Position numbers and translations under genes: made by a program | The notes under the pieces: generated by a model | What the model was told of the DNA's origin: nothing | Databases searched by the model: none | Seen by the model: the letters and a program-made list of their open reading frames with translations, nothing else | NCBI RefSeq assembly: GCF_014904755.1 | Contig: NZ_JACZFQ010000056.1 | Span: 1 to 64,000, forward strand | DNA length: 64,000 nt | Reading direction: 5' to 3' | Source of the DNA: Neoluteolibacter marinus | Lineage (GTDB): Bacteria; Verrucomicrobiota; Verrucomicrobiia; Verrucomicrobiales; Akkermansiaceae | In this document: positions 18,589 through 26,522 of the stretch, piece after piece | How positions within the stretch are numbered: position 1 is the first letter of the stretch | Layout of the letters: the number at the start of each line of letters is the position of its first letter

Positions 18589-18834
18589 TCGGAAGCCATC
18601 AATAAGATATGATGAAGAGTCGGTAAATGTGAATCGAACGAGGAGATGTGATGGGTGGACAAGTCCGTTGGGTGCGGTCCACTTTGGGTGTAGGATTGAT
18701 CCCCGGGATGCGGACGGGGGCCAGGAGTTCCCCGGCCGAATCCCGCTGGAATGGCAGCCGAGCATTGGCCGGCGCAGGCGAGCGCTTTCGAAAACGCAGG
18801 GGTTCAGGCGTCCCGGATGTGGAGTCGCCACTCC

Positions 18835-18917
18835 TCGCTGTCACCAGCGCGCCCACGGGAAAGCCTGGACCGCCCGAACCGCGCCCACGATCCGTAGGCG
18901 CGTTCGTCGGAACGCGG
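18835..18917. repeat. 83-bp palindromic element, copy 2
   Basis: Left arm CGCTG-TCAC-CAGCG followed by GCCCACGG (ends 18858), a 33-nt interior (18859-18891), then the right arm CCGTAGGCGCG (18892-) containing GTTC-GTCG-GAAC. The C in place of T in the left arm leaves one G-T wobble or mismatch in the 11-bp arm pairing. It lies in the 348-base gap between two minus-strand genes; nothing else is visible in that gap. Confidence 0.75.
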
Positions 18918-18936
18918 GCCTTTTCGCCGCGAAGGC

Positions 18937-19449
18937 CTACCGTGAGATCGACACCGTGTTGCCGGACGACGACTCGATGGTGATCGATTGATAGCTGAGG
19001 GTGATCTCCTCGAGGTCCGGCGAGGCGGCGGTGTCGGGATCGAGCGTGTTCGGCTTCCACGGCTGGACCCGGACGAACTGGCAGTTCTGCAGCGTGTAGG
19101 TCAGGTATTCCTCGATCTCGCCGGTGTCGGAGTTCCGGCGGAAGAGGTGCAGCACGGCCTCGCCGGTGGCATTGTTCGCCAGGGCCTGCGCCAGCAGCGG
19201 GGTCGACTTGTCGAGGCGCTTCACCAGCGTGAATCCCTTGTGCGTGAGCGCTTGGGAGGAGGTGCGGATGAGTTCATGGCGGAAGGCGACCACTTCGAGC
19301 ATTTCGGAAACATCCGTGCCGCCCATGGTGGTGATCGTGGCGTCTCCCACGATGGTGTTTCCGCCGACCGTCAGTTCGAGATAGCCGTTCAAGGCGGCGT
19401 GGAGGGAGCAGGGGAGCAGCAGGAACAGGGACAAGAGCAGGGTCTTCAT
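18937..19449 (-). CDS. Exported Hcp-family (type VI tube-like) protein
   Basis: A 170-residue protein with a clear signal peptide (MKTLLLSLFLLLPCSLHA) followed by a complete Hcp fold. The family markers are in order: LNGYLELTVGGNTIVGDAT near the start, KGFTLVKRLDKSTPLLAQAL, VLHLFRR...GEIEEYLTYTL, FVRVQPWKPNTLDP and a final LEEITLSYQSITIES. Cytoplasmic Hcp proteins build the type VI inner tube and have no signal peptide, so this is an Hcp-like secreted ring-former of unknown role. No other type VI gene is in the window. It follows the gene at 19472 by 22 bases on the same strand, so they probably form one operon. Confidence 0.85.
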   Translation of the reverse strand: MKTLLLSLFLLLPCSLHAALNGYLELTVGGNTIVGDATITTMGGTDVSEMLEVVAFRHELIRTSSQALTHKGFTLVKRLDKSTPLLAQALANNATGEAVLHLFRRNSDTGEIEEYLTYTLQNCQFVRVQPWKPNTLDPDTAASPDLEEITLSYQSITIESSSGNTVSISR

Positions 19450-19471
19450 GGTGGACGGTGTGTTGATGGGA

Positions 19472-20428
19472 TCAGGGGGGCGTGAGCTGGACTTCGACTT
19501 GGAAAAAGCTCCGGAGTTCTCCGGCGGGAAGGATGATGTCAGCGGTGCCGTCGGCATCGACGGCCACCGGAGAACCGGTGAGGGGCAGCGGCGATGACAG
19601 CGTGGTGCCGCTGCGCAGCCGGTAGGTGCGGCCGGCCTTGGTCGGGAAGCGGAGGCGCCAGCGCAGTGCGGGCGTGGTTTCGAACCGAAGGTCGGCGCTG
19701 AAGAAGGACGAGCCGTCGTTCGGCGCACTGCCGGTCACGAATTCATCGAAGTTGGTCCGGCGATCCCGGTCGAGGTCATCCGCGGCATCGTCGACGACCG
19801 GGTTCAGGCCGAACTCGTCCTCGAAATCGTCGGGCATCAGGTCGTTGTCGTCGTCGGGGTCGGCGTTGTTGCCCAGGCCGTCGTTGTCCGAATCGCGGGT
19901 CTCGGTCGGGTCGTTGGGGAACTCGTCCTTCAGGTTCGACGAGCCGTCGCCGTCGGAGTCGAGGTCGGCGAGATCGAAGTCCAGCTCGCGGGACACGGGA
20001 TCCAGCGGCGAGGGATGTACCAGGTTTGCCGTACCGGCGAAGAGGGCGGGGTCGGAGACGCCGGAGGCGGTCCGGGGCATCGCCCAGGCGGATTCGCAGG
20101 AAAGGAGAATGCCTTGGTGGATATCGGAGGAGCCGCTGTCGACGAGCTCGATGACCACGCGGCGCGGACCGGGGATGAAGCCGCGGCTGCCGGAGAAGGC
20201 GTCGAGCAGCCGGCCGTCCGGGTCGCTGAAGCGGAACTGCTCGGCGAGGGCGAGCGCCTTGGGGACTTCGGGACTTTCCGGGGTGATCCGGTACAAGCCG
20301 TTGCCGGCGTCCGAGACCTCGCCCGACAATTCGATGCGGGGTGCCGCGGAAGCTGGCACGGTCCACAACGCCCAAAGGCTGCCGCTGATGGCGATCGCTC
20401 GGAGGTCCATGGGGGAAGAATGCTTCAC
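19472..20428 (-). CDS. Exported protein with thrombospondin-3-like calcium repeats
   Basis: A 318-residue protein. The N-terminus MKHSSPMDLRAIAISGSLWALWTVPASA is a signal peptide (Met at 20410 is an alternative start). The middle (about 155-235) is dense in Asp: DLADLDSDGDGSSNLKDEFP, RDSDNDGLGNNADPDDDND, DDLDRDRRTNFDEF. These are TSP3/EF-like calcium loops of the type D-x-D-x-D-G. The C-terminal 80 residues form a beta-domain beginning RWRLRFPTKAGRTYRL. It sits immediately upstream of the exported Hcp-like gene and is probably co-transcribed with it; whether the two products interact is not known. Confidence 0.8.
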   Translation of the reverse strand: MKHSSPMDLRAIAISGSLWALWTVPASAAPRIELSGEVSDAGNGLYRITPESPEVPKALALAEQFRFSDPDGRLLDAFSGSRGFIPGPRRVVIELVDSGSSDIHQGILLSCESAWAMPRTASGVSDPALFAGTANLVHPSPLDPVSRELDFDLADLDSDGDGSSNLKDEFPNDPTETRDSDNDGLGNNADPDDDNDLMPDDFEDEFGLNPVVDDAADDLDRDRRTNFDEFVTGSAPNDGSSFFSADLRFETTPALRWRLRFPTKAGRTYRLRSGTTLSSPLPLTGSPVAVDADGTADIILPAGELRSFFQVEVQLTPP

Positions 20429-21104
20429 TCCAGCTGACTATCAGCCGCTTGGCAATTTCATTCGCCCGCCCCTCCCCGCACCTCGACCCAGTCGCGTCCG
20501 GGTTGACCGACGCGTTCTCGTCGGCCCCCCCGAGCTTCCCCGTCGCGTCCGGTGGTTCCGTTGCCGGCCGCGTCGATCTTCGCGCCGGCCATGAAACTGC
20601 GGATCCCGTCGATACTGGCGGTGGTGGCGGGGATCAGGCAGGCGTCGCAAAACGTGACAAGGAGAGGGTAGGGAACAGGTCACTCTCCGGCTCCTGAGGG
20701 ACTGAAAAGTGAAGGTCGTCAAAGGGAACGGAGCGGGTCCGGGAAAACAAGTTGGACCCGGAATCGACCGCGGGAAGCCGCCGGCTCGTCCCTCCAGACG
20801 CGTCCTGTTGGAACGGCCGGCTGGAGGTGACGTTCGGCGGCCCCCGCGGCGAAGGGCCGGAGGGGAAAACTTCATTTGAACCCACAGCCCGTTCCGGACC
20901 CGGAGCACGGCAAGGCGCCGCGATGGAGCGGATTCCGGTGGCATCCGTTGAGCATCGGGATCCCCGCGAGGGTGGCGAAGGGAGCTTTCATGGGGTGGGT
21001 GAACGCGCGATCACCGGCAGCTTCCCGCCAACGCTGATCGTCTGGCCGTGGAGTTTGCCCGCATCCCTCGGCCTTGCCTACCCTGCCAAATAGCAGGGGG
21101 GTGC
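20429..21104. other. 676-base gap with no supportable gene
   Basis: Open frames here are short, arginine/proline-rich shadows. On the minus strand a 39-codon frame (20991-20872, MKAPFATLAGIPMLNG) and on the plus strand a 26-codon frame near 20590 begin like signal peptides but have no further support. GC content stays high. The gap separates the Hcp-like operon from the LuxR-type regulator, so it must contain the promoter of the 20428 gene, which I cannot identify. Confidence 0.5.
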
Positions 21105-21893
21105 TCAGGCGCCTCCCGTCCAGAGCGTCATGAGTCCGGCCCGGCTGGAGACCCCGAAGCTGCGGTAGATGTCCGTGACATATTTGTGCGTGGTGGCGCG
21201 GCTCAGGCCGAGGACGTCGGCGATCTCCTTTTCCGATTGGTGGGAGAGCAGCTGCAGAAGGAGCCGGCGGTGAGCCGGGGAAAGCGGGGTCTTGCCCACC
21301 AGCAGGCCGTGGTTGAGGAGCAGCTGGCGGTGGAACCACTTGATGCCACGGAGGGTCCGGACGACCCGCTGCTCGTCTTCGGGCGTGAAGTGCTTGCGGC
21401 GGCGGATGCGGTCGAAACAGAACAGCGATTCCGCGTCCCGGTTGACCGGAAACACGCACCAGATGCGGTCGCTGATGCCTCCTTGTTGGAAATACATCTG
21501 ATACTGCGGTGTGCGCCGGAAGGCCTCGAAGTCGATGAAGCCGTCGCGCAGGCGGTAGCTGCGGAAGCGGCCCGCGTCGCGGATGACCTTGCGCGTGCTC
21601 ATGCCCGGGTCGCGTTCCATGTGGGCGAGCACCTTGCGGACGAACTCCGGACTGTACTCCGGGCGCGTGATCCAGCGCTCGGCCGTGCGCAGGCGCCAGC
21701 CGTAGAGGAGATCGTCGTCGGCTTCGGGGGTATCCTTCACCCGGGCGATGCCGATCCAGAAGGCATCGTCGGCACCGATCCATTCGCAAAGCCGGCTGAA
21801 CAGGAGCTCGAGGGCGGTCCGCGACTCGGCCAGCGGCAGGTCCGCCAGTTCGTCCCACAAGCCGTAAATCAATTCCGCCGGATCCATCGCCAT
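21105..21893 (-). CDS. LuxR-type transcriptional regulator with unrecognised N-terminal sensor
   Basis: A 262-residue protein counted from Met at 21893 (a second Met lies two codons on; residues further upstream are low-complexity Pro/Arg and excluded). The C-terminal 65 residues are a LuxR HTH: PLSPAHRRLLLQLLSHQS, EKEIADVLGLSRATTHKYV, DIYRSFGVSSRAGLMTLW. There is no receiver domain; the N-terminal 190 residues are aromatic-rich (AFWIGIARVK, DRIWCVFPVNRDAESLF), possibly GAF/autoinducer-like, so the trigger is probably a ligand rather than a kinase. It stands alone; the 83-bp element copy 3 lies upstream. Confidence 0.85.
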   Translation of the reverse strand: MAMDPAELIYGLWDELADLPLAESRTALELLFSRLCEWIGADDAFWIGIARVKDTPEADDDLLYGWRLRTAERWITRPEYSPEFVRKVLAHMERDPGMSTRKVIRDAGRFRSYRLRDGFIDFEAFRRTPQYQMYFQQGGISDRIWCVFPVNRDAESLFCFDRIRRRKHFTPEDEQRVVRTLRGIKWFHRQLLLNHGLLVGKTPLSPAHRRLLLQLLSHQSEKEIADVLGLSRATTHKYVTDIYRSFGVSSRAGLMTLWTGGA

Positions 21894-22072
21894 CTCTTGT
21901 GCAAATGAGCTCTCGTTCAGGACTGCCGGTTCACGGCAGGGTGACCGGTCGGGAGGGCGAGGGGATGATCGGGTCGTGGATCCATCGGATGGGATGTCGG
22001 GGAGCCTCCGGTTGGGGAGGGCGGGGTGCAAGGCAAGATGCGCGCTTCCGGAAGGACGGGAGTCATCTCACC

Positions 22073-22155
22073 GCGCTGTCACCAGCGCGCCTACGGATCA
22101 CTGGGATGGCCTTTCACCATCTCTAACATCCGTAGGCGCGTTCGTTAGAATGCGG
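22073..22155. repeat. 83-bp palindromic element, copy 3
   Basis: Left arm hairpin GCGCTG-TCAC-CAGCGC followed by GCCTACGG (22073-22096), a 33-nt interior (22097-22129), and the right arm CCGTAGGCGCG with TTC-GTTA-GAA (22130-22155). The 11-bp long-range pairing between arms is perfect here. It lies in the gap between the regulator start (21893) and the end of the ECF41 gene (22268). The rest of that gap is featureless. Confidence 0.78.
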
Positions 22156-22267
22156 GGGCCGTCGGTCAGGCCAGCCATCATCCCCCTGCGTCGTCACCAG
22201 CATGTCGACGATGGCGAATTCTCGGGGCGAGATGTGAACGTCATGGACCGGTTGCAGCCTCGGACTT

Positions 22268-23179
22268 TCAGCTCATCCCGTCGTTCTCAGGTTCGATCCC
22301 AATGCCGCACCCCGGACCCTGCGAGCCGTCGGTGCTGCCTTCCACCCCGATCAACTTGTCGGGATTGCGGACGACATAGACCGCCTTCACCCGGCCGTGG
22401 TCGAGGGCGAAGGTCATCGCACTGAGGGTGCCGTCACCGCCGCGGACGAGGACGCCGGGTGAACCGTTGATGCGGACGAAGCGGGGCGGCGGCGGATCGT
22501 CGGATTGGAAGCGCCGCAGGCCGATGAACATCCGCGCGATGCGGTCGGCACCGCGGATCGGCAGCAAGGCGGCGCGCACCTTGCCGCCGCCGTCGCTGTA
22601 GAGCACGGCGTCGTCGGTGAGCAGCCGGAGCAGCTGGGCCAGTTCGCCGGTCCTCGTGGCGTGGACGAACTCGCGCACCAGCCGCTCGGCCTCCTCGGTG
22701 GCGGTCTTTTCCGGTGCCGCCTCGTGCCCGAAGCGCGCCTTCGCCCGCGAGACGATCTGCCGGCAGGCGGCCTCGGATTTCCCGACGATGCCGGCGATGG
22801 CGGCGTAGTCGTGGCCGAAGGCCTCGCGCAGCAGGAAGACCGCGCGCTCAACCGGATCCAGCGCCTCGAGCATCAACAGGAAGGCGATCCCCAGCGAGTC
22901 GGCCAGCTCCGCTTCGTGGGGGCGGTCCTCCAGCAACGGTTCCGGCAGCCACACGCCGACGTACTCCTCGCGCTGGCGGCGGGCGAGCCGCAGCTGGTCG
23001 ATGCACAGGCGGGTGACGGTGGTGGTCAGCCAGGCCCGCGGTTCGCGGATCTCCGCCGGCCCCGCGCGGTGCCAGCGGAGCAGGGTTTCCTGCACCATGT
23101 CCTCCGCCTCCACCACCCGGCCGAGCATGCGGTAGGCGATGGAGAACAGCAGCGGACGATGGATCTCGGGGTCGATCAT
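22268..23179 (-). CDS. sigJ: ECF41-type RNA polymerase sigma factor (SigJ-like) with SnoaL-like C-terminal domain
   Basis: 303 residues, longer than a plain ECF factor because of a C-terminal extension. Region 2 occupies about 5-70 (LFSIAYRMLGRVVEAEDMVQ, REPRAWLTTTVTRLCIDQLR), the linker WLPEPL is at 77-82, and region 4 is at 105-155 (LDPVERAVFLLREAFGHDYA, SEAACRQIVSRAKARF). The extension has DGGGK at 196-200 and VRNPDKL at 271-276. The linker, DGGGK and NPDKL motifs are the ECF41 signature, in which the NTF2-like tail modulates activity instead of a separate anti-sigma factor. It follows a carboxymuconolactone decarboxylase-like gene by 20 bases, the usual ECF41 partner. Confidence 0.93.
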   Translation of the reverse strand: MIDPEIHRPLLFSIAYRMLGRVVEAEDMVQETLLRWHRAGPAEIREPRAWLTTTVTRLCIDQLRLARRQREEYVGVWLPEPLLEDRPHEAELADSLGIAFLLMLEALDPVERAVFLLREAFGHDYAAIAGIVGKSEAACRQIVSRAKARFGHEAAPEKTATEEAERLVREFVHATRTGELAQLLRLLTDDAVLYSDGGGKVRAALLPIRGADRIARMFIGLRRFQSDDPPPPRFVRINGSPGVLVRGGDGTLSAMTFALDHGRVKAVYVVRNPDKLIGVEGSTDGSQGPGCGIGIEPENDGMS

Positions 23180-23199
23180 GGCGGGCGGCGGTTGGCCGT

Positions 23200-23667
23200 T
23201 CAGGCGGCGGGCTCGACCGGCAGGCGGAAGCCGACGCCGAAACGATTCCAGGCGTTGATGGTGGCGATGGCGAGGGTGATCCAGGTCACCTGCACCTCAT
23301 CGAAGTGCACCCGCAGTGCGGCGTAGTCCTCGTCGCCGACATGGCTGCCCGGCAGGCGTGTCAGCTTTTCGGTCCACGCCAGCACGGCGCGCTCCGCCGG
23401 CGTGTAGAGATGCGCTGCCTCGCGCCACGATGGCAGCAGGTGGAGCCGCTGCGGGGGAATGCCCGATTTCACGGCGTCGTTGAAGTGCATGTTCATGCAG
23501 TAGGCGCAGCCGTTGATCTGCGAGGCGCGGAGCTTGATGAATTCAAGCAGCACGGGATCGATCCCCGCGCCGCGGACTGCTTGCTCCAAGGCGAGCAGGG
23601 CTTTCATGGCATCGGGTGCGGCCTTCCAGTGTTCCAGTCGGGCCCGGGTGGTGTCGGTGGTTTCCAT
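23200..23667 (-). CDS. Carboxymuconolactone decarboxylase/AhpD-like protein
   Basis: 155 residues of the CMD/AhpD fold. The active-site motif is INGCAYCMNMH, with Cys54 and Cys57 spaced C-x-x-C and His61, as in alkylhydroperoxidase AhpD-type thiol peroxidases. FIKLRASQ before it and AWTEKLTRLPGSHVGDEDYA, VQVTWITLAIATINAWNR after it are standard for the family. It is the first gene of a two-gene unit with the ECF41 sigma factor. In characterised ECF41 loci this gene is the main target of the sigma factor, and an ECF41-like promoter is visible just upstream. Inferred role: response to reactive oxygen or electrophilic stress. Confidence 0.92.
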   Translation of the reverse strand: METTDTTRARLEHWKAAPDAMKALLALEQAVRGAGIDPVLLEFIKLRASQINGCAYCMNMHFNDAVKSGIPPQRLHLLPSWREAAHLYTPAERAVLAWTEKLTRLPGSHVGDEDYAALRVHFDEVQVTWITLAIATINAWNRFGVGFRLPVEPAA

Positions 23668-23678
23668 ACACCCGGGAT

Positions 23679-23705
23679 GACGGATCCGCGGGCGGGTCTG
23701 TGACG
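23679..23705 (-). promoter_or_regulatory. ECF41-type promoter of the CMD-sigma operon
   Basis: Reading the minus strand, CGTCACA (23705-23699) is followed after exactly 16 bases by CGTC (23682-23679). The published ECF41 consensus is TGTCACA, about 16 bases, CGTC, so only the first base differs. The -10 element ends 11 bases before the ATG at 23667, so the mRNA would be nearly leaderless. It implies autoregulation of the sigma factor. Confidence 0.7.
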
Positions 23706-23789
23706 GGAGGGTGGAAGTATTTTCGGGATCCTGCTCCGCCGCTCACCTCCTCCATTGCTCAGGTTCTCGCGAACTGATAGCACCCGGGA

Positions 23790-24530
23790 ATGACCCGGAT
23801 CGACGAAATCGCCCCCGACCTGTTCCGGCTTTCGGTTTATGTCCCGGAGTTCGACATGCAGTTCAACCACTTCCTCGTGCGCGACGAGGAACCGCTGCTC
23901 TTCCACGCCGGACTGAAGGCGATGTTCCCGGCCTTGAAGGAGGCGGTCGGCAAGCTGATCGATCCCGCCGCCTTGCGCCACGTCGCGTGGAGCCATTTCG
24001 AGTCGGATGAAATCGGCGGCCTCAACCACTGGCTCGAGCTCGCGCCGCAAGCGCAACCGGTGTGTACCCTGGTGGGCAAGCTGGTCAGCGTCGACGACTT
24101 CGCCATCCGCCCGGCCTTCGGCATGACCGCCGCCGATGTGCTGAGCACCGGCAAGTACCGATTCCGCTTCCACCGTTCGCCGCACATCCCCCACGGCTGG
24201 GATGCCGGGGTGCTGTTCGAGGAAACGACGCGCACCTTGTTCTGCTCCGACCTGTTCCACCATTTCGGCGACGTCGCGGCGACCACCAGCTCGGACCTCG
24301 TCGGTCCCACCGCCGCCGGCATGCGGCAGATGCAGGGCGGCCCGCTGGCAGGATACATGCCCTACACCCGCCAGACCGAAGGCGTCCTGCGCTCGCTGGC
24401 GGAGCTCGAGCCGGAGACCCTCGCGGTCATGCACGGCTCGTCCTACATCGGACCGGGCGCCCGCATGCTGGACGACCTCGCCGGGGTGATCCGGGAGACC
24501 TTCGACCAGGACTGGGAGCCGGAAGGCTGA
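23790..24530 (+). CDS. Metallo-beta-lactamase-fold protein, flavodiiron/ODP-like
   Basis: 246 residues matching the stand-alone metallo-beta-lactamase half of flavodiiron proteins (MTRIDEIAPDLFRLSVYVPE, NHFLVRDEEPLLFHAG). The first metal motif reads HFESDEIGGL (His69, Glu71, Asp73), where the flavodiiron pattern H-x-E-x-D-H would have His at 74; here it is Glu. Later ligands appear in FCSDLFHHFGD and VMHGSSYIG. No flavodoxin domain follows. It may be an oxygen-binding di-iron protein (ODP) or a hydrolase; the changed ligand makes di-iron chemistry uncertain. It is divergent from the ECF41 operon with 122 bases between starts. Confidence 0.8.
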   Translation: MTRIDEIAPDLFRLSVYVPEFDMQFNHFLVRDEEPLLFHAGLKAMFPALKEAVGKLIDPAALRHVAWSHFESDEIGGLNHWLELAPQAQPVCTLVGKLVSVDDFAIRPAFGMTAADVLSTGKYRFRFHRSPHIPHGWDAGVLFEETTRTLFCSDLFHHFGDVAATTSSDLVGPTAAGMRQMQGGPLAGYMPYTRQTEGVLRSLAELEPETLAVMHGSSYIGPGARMLDDLAGVIRETFDQDWEPEG

Positions 24531-24677
24531 CGTGGCGGCCGCCGGACGTCGCCGGCGGTGGCCCGGCCGACCGTGGGTTCTGCTTTCGGCGGAGCCGGGC
24601 CGGCTGCTTCCGGTCCAATCTTCCCGCCCATTCGTACTCCCCAGAGCGGACACCGGGACTTACGGTCCCCCGGCAGC

Positions 24678-26105
24678 ATGGCGGAACGGAAAAAGAAAAA
24701 GGGCAACGGGATCCTGTTCGGGCTCGCGATGATCGGCCTCTCCATCGGGGCGCTCTGGAAGAACGAGCACCGATACGATTATTACAAGGCGGCCCGCGAC
24801 ACCGAACCCGTGGAATCGGTGGACCGGCTCGCCCGCGACACGCTGTTTTCCCACAGCGGCGCCATGGATCAGGGCCTCACGCTCGAAGGGGTCTACGTGA
24901 CAACTTTCCAAGGCTACCTCGAGGTCGACCGGGTGGCGGAGGTATACGCCTGGGACCGCGACGAGGACGACGACGGCGTCCGCTGGAGCAAGAAGTGGAT
25001 GTCCTACCTGCAGAACAACGAACGGAACCGGGGACTGGAGAAGAAGTTCAAATCCGGCACTATCGCTCCTCCCGCCTACCGGGTCGCGGATCTGCGGGTC
25101 GAGGCCGACGAGATCCAGTTCGTCGATCCCGCCCGGCCGATCCCGCCGTCCGGTCTCACGCTCACCCGCCTGGGGACGGAGCAGGGCTTGGTGCTCCAGG
25201 AAGATCATTTCTATCTCGCCAAAGGCCATCCGGAGCAGCTCGGCGACGAGCGCGTCTCCTACCGCGGCATCCCCGTCCCCGAAACCGCCACCTACTTCGG
25301 CAAATGGAGCGGCGGTGCCGGCGTCGCCCATCAGGCCGAGGTGGAAAAGGGATTCATCGCCGGCGTCATCCAGGACAAGGGGATCCTCCATCACCTCGTC
25401 GCCGGTTCGCGGGAAACCGCCCTCGCCAGCATCGGGAAGCACCTGGCGCGCTTGAAGATGATCGTGCGGATCGTCGGGCTGGCCGTCTGCACGCTCGGTG
25501 GCGGCATCCTCTTCGCGAGTCTCACCCGCTTGCTGGTGTTCCTGCCCTTCTTCGGTCCTTTCCTCAACCGGGTCACCGGCTGGCTCGGGATGATTTTCGG
25601 ATTCTCGCTCGGTCTTCTCACCCTCGCGATCGCCTTCGTGACCAGCCAGCCATGGATCCTCGGCGGGATCGCCGCGGTCGTCGCCGTGGCCGGCACTTTC
25701 TTGGGGAGAAATGCCGCCCGCAAGCGCAGGCGGATCCAGCGGAACGTCGCCTCCACCCTCGGCCACGTGCCGTCTCCGGAGGAGTTGAAGGAATTGGAAT
25801 TCATCCAGCTCTGGTTGCTCGCCAGCGGCAACGGAGCCATCAATCCCGACGAACAAGCCCACCTCGATCGCCTGATCCGCCGCAACGCGTGGACTCCCGG
25901 GAAAGTCAGCGAGCTCACCCAACGGGCCGAGCGGGAACGGGCGGCGACCAGCGATCGGGAAAAGCTCGAAGCCCTCGTCCGCTACTCGCTCGCCGATGGC
26001 CGCATTGATCGAAAGGAACTCAAGAACCTCCAAAGCGCCGCCGCGTGGATCGGCGTGGACCGCAAGGATCTCCGCGCCTTGATGACCCGGGTCCAGTCCG
26101 TTTGA
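24678..26105 (+). CDS. TMEM43-like membrane protein with TerB-like C-terminal domain
   Basis: 475 residues. After a basic start (MAERKKKKGNGILFGLAMIG) comes a TM helix, then a large extramembrane domain (about 40-255) matching the TMEM43/DUF1625 pattern (DTLFSHSGAMDQGLTLEGVY, YAWDRDEDDDGVRWSKKWMS, FYLAKGHPEQLGDERVSYRG). A cluster of three or four TM helices follows at about 260-345 and a basic stretch (RNAARKRRRIQRN). The C-terminal 105 residues are helical with acidic sites resembling a TerB/DjlA N-domain (EFIQLWLLASGNGAINPDEQ, VRYSLADGRIDRKELKNLQS). The role is unknown; TMEM43 in eukaryotes is an ER/inner nuclear membrane protein. The start is chosen at Met 24678 because upstream codons lack family similarity. 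Confidence 0.82.
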   Translation: MAERKKKKGNGILFGLAMIGLSIGALWKNEHRYDYYKAARDTEPVESVDRLARDTLFSHSGAMDQGLTLEGVYVTTFQGYLEVDRVAEVYAWDRDEDDDGVRWSKKWMSYLQNNERNRGLEKKFKSGTIAPPAYRVADLRVEADEIQFVDPARPIPPSGLTLTRLGTEQGLVLQEDHFYLAKGHPEQLGDERVSYRGIPVPETATYFGKWSGGAGVAHQAEVEKGFIAGVIQDKGILHHLVAGSRETALASIGKHLARLKMIVRIVGLAVCTLGGGILFASLTRLLVFLPFFGPFLNRVTGWLGMIFGFSLGLLTLAIAFVTSQPWILGGIAAVVAVAGTFLGRNAARKRRRIQRNVASTLGHVPSPEELKELEFIQLWLLASGNGAINPDEQAHLDRLIRRNAWTPGKVSELTQRAERERAATSDREKLEALVRYSLADGRIDRKELKNLQSAAAWIGVDRKDLRALMTRVQSV

Positions 26106-26137
26106 TCCCCCGAAAGTCCGGCGGGTCACAGGCCGAT

Positions 26138-26371
26138 TCACTTCCGGTCGTCTTCGGAAGGGCGGCTGAGTTCATAGGTGACCTCCTTGCCGTTGAACTC
26201 CAGCACCACCGACGTGCCGTCGCTCGAGACATACTCCGCCTCGATCGTCCGCCCTTGGTCGTTGGTCCACTCCCGCGCCTGCGCACCCTGGATCCAGGCC
26301 GCCGCCATCAAGTCCGCCAGTCCACAGATCCGGTATCTCCCCGAAATCATCAATGCCATTGCGGCACTCAT
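26138..26371 (-). CDS. Small SHD1-domain protein
   Basis: 77 residues; the last 45 (AREWTNDQGRTIEAEYVSSD, GTSVVLEFNGKEVTYELSRP, then SEDDRK) are a complete SHD1-type module, the R-x-W-x-D-x-x-G-x-x-x-x-A pattern found abundantly in exported proteins of Planctomycetes and Verrucomicrobia. The N-terminal 30 residues (MSAAMALMISGRYRICGLAD, LMAAAWIQGAQA) are moderately hydrophobic and could be a signal peptide. It ends 32 bases from the convergent TMEM43-like gene. SHD1 is a small beta-barrel that binds peptide in eukaryotic Sla1; the bacterial role is not established. Confidence 0.75.
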   Translation of the reverse strand: MSAAMALMISGRYRICGLADLMAAAWIQGAQAREWTNDQGRTIEAEYVSSDGTSVVLEFNGKEVTYELSRPSEDDRK

Positions 26372-26522
26372 CTAACGGAGGCCGCCGGGACCCTCAGGGC
26401 CGGAGCCCGGGAGATGACACGGGGGCTATCGGGACCAACGGGACCCCCACGGGTCATGGTGCGACCGGAATCCGGATGGTGTGGGAATTGACCACCACCA
26501 TCTCCACGGGAATGCTGGGCGG

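Noticed and set aside
18937-19449. A type VI secretion system
   Set aside because: Only an Hcp-like protein is present, it carries a signal peptide, and no sheath, baseplate or ClpV gene is seen.
20441-20944. 167-codon minus-strand ORF in the 20.4-21.1 kb gap
   Set aside because: Starts mid-gap, is Pro/Arg/Ser-rich, and has no signal peptide or domain.
24062-26008. 648-codon plus-strand ORF in another frame of the metallo-beta-lactamase-fold and TMEM43-like genes
   Set aside because: Spans two genes with good family matches in a different frame; its own translation is Arg/Pro-rich.
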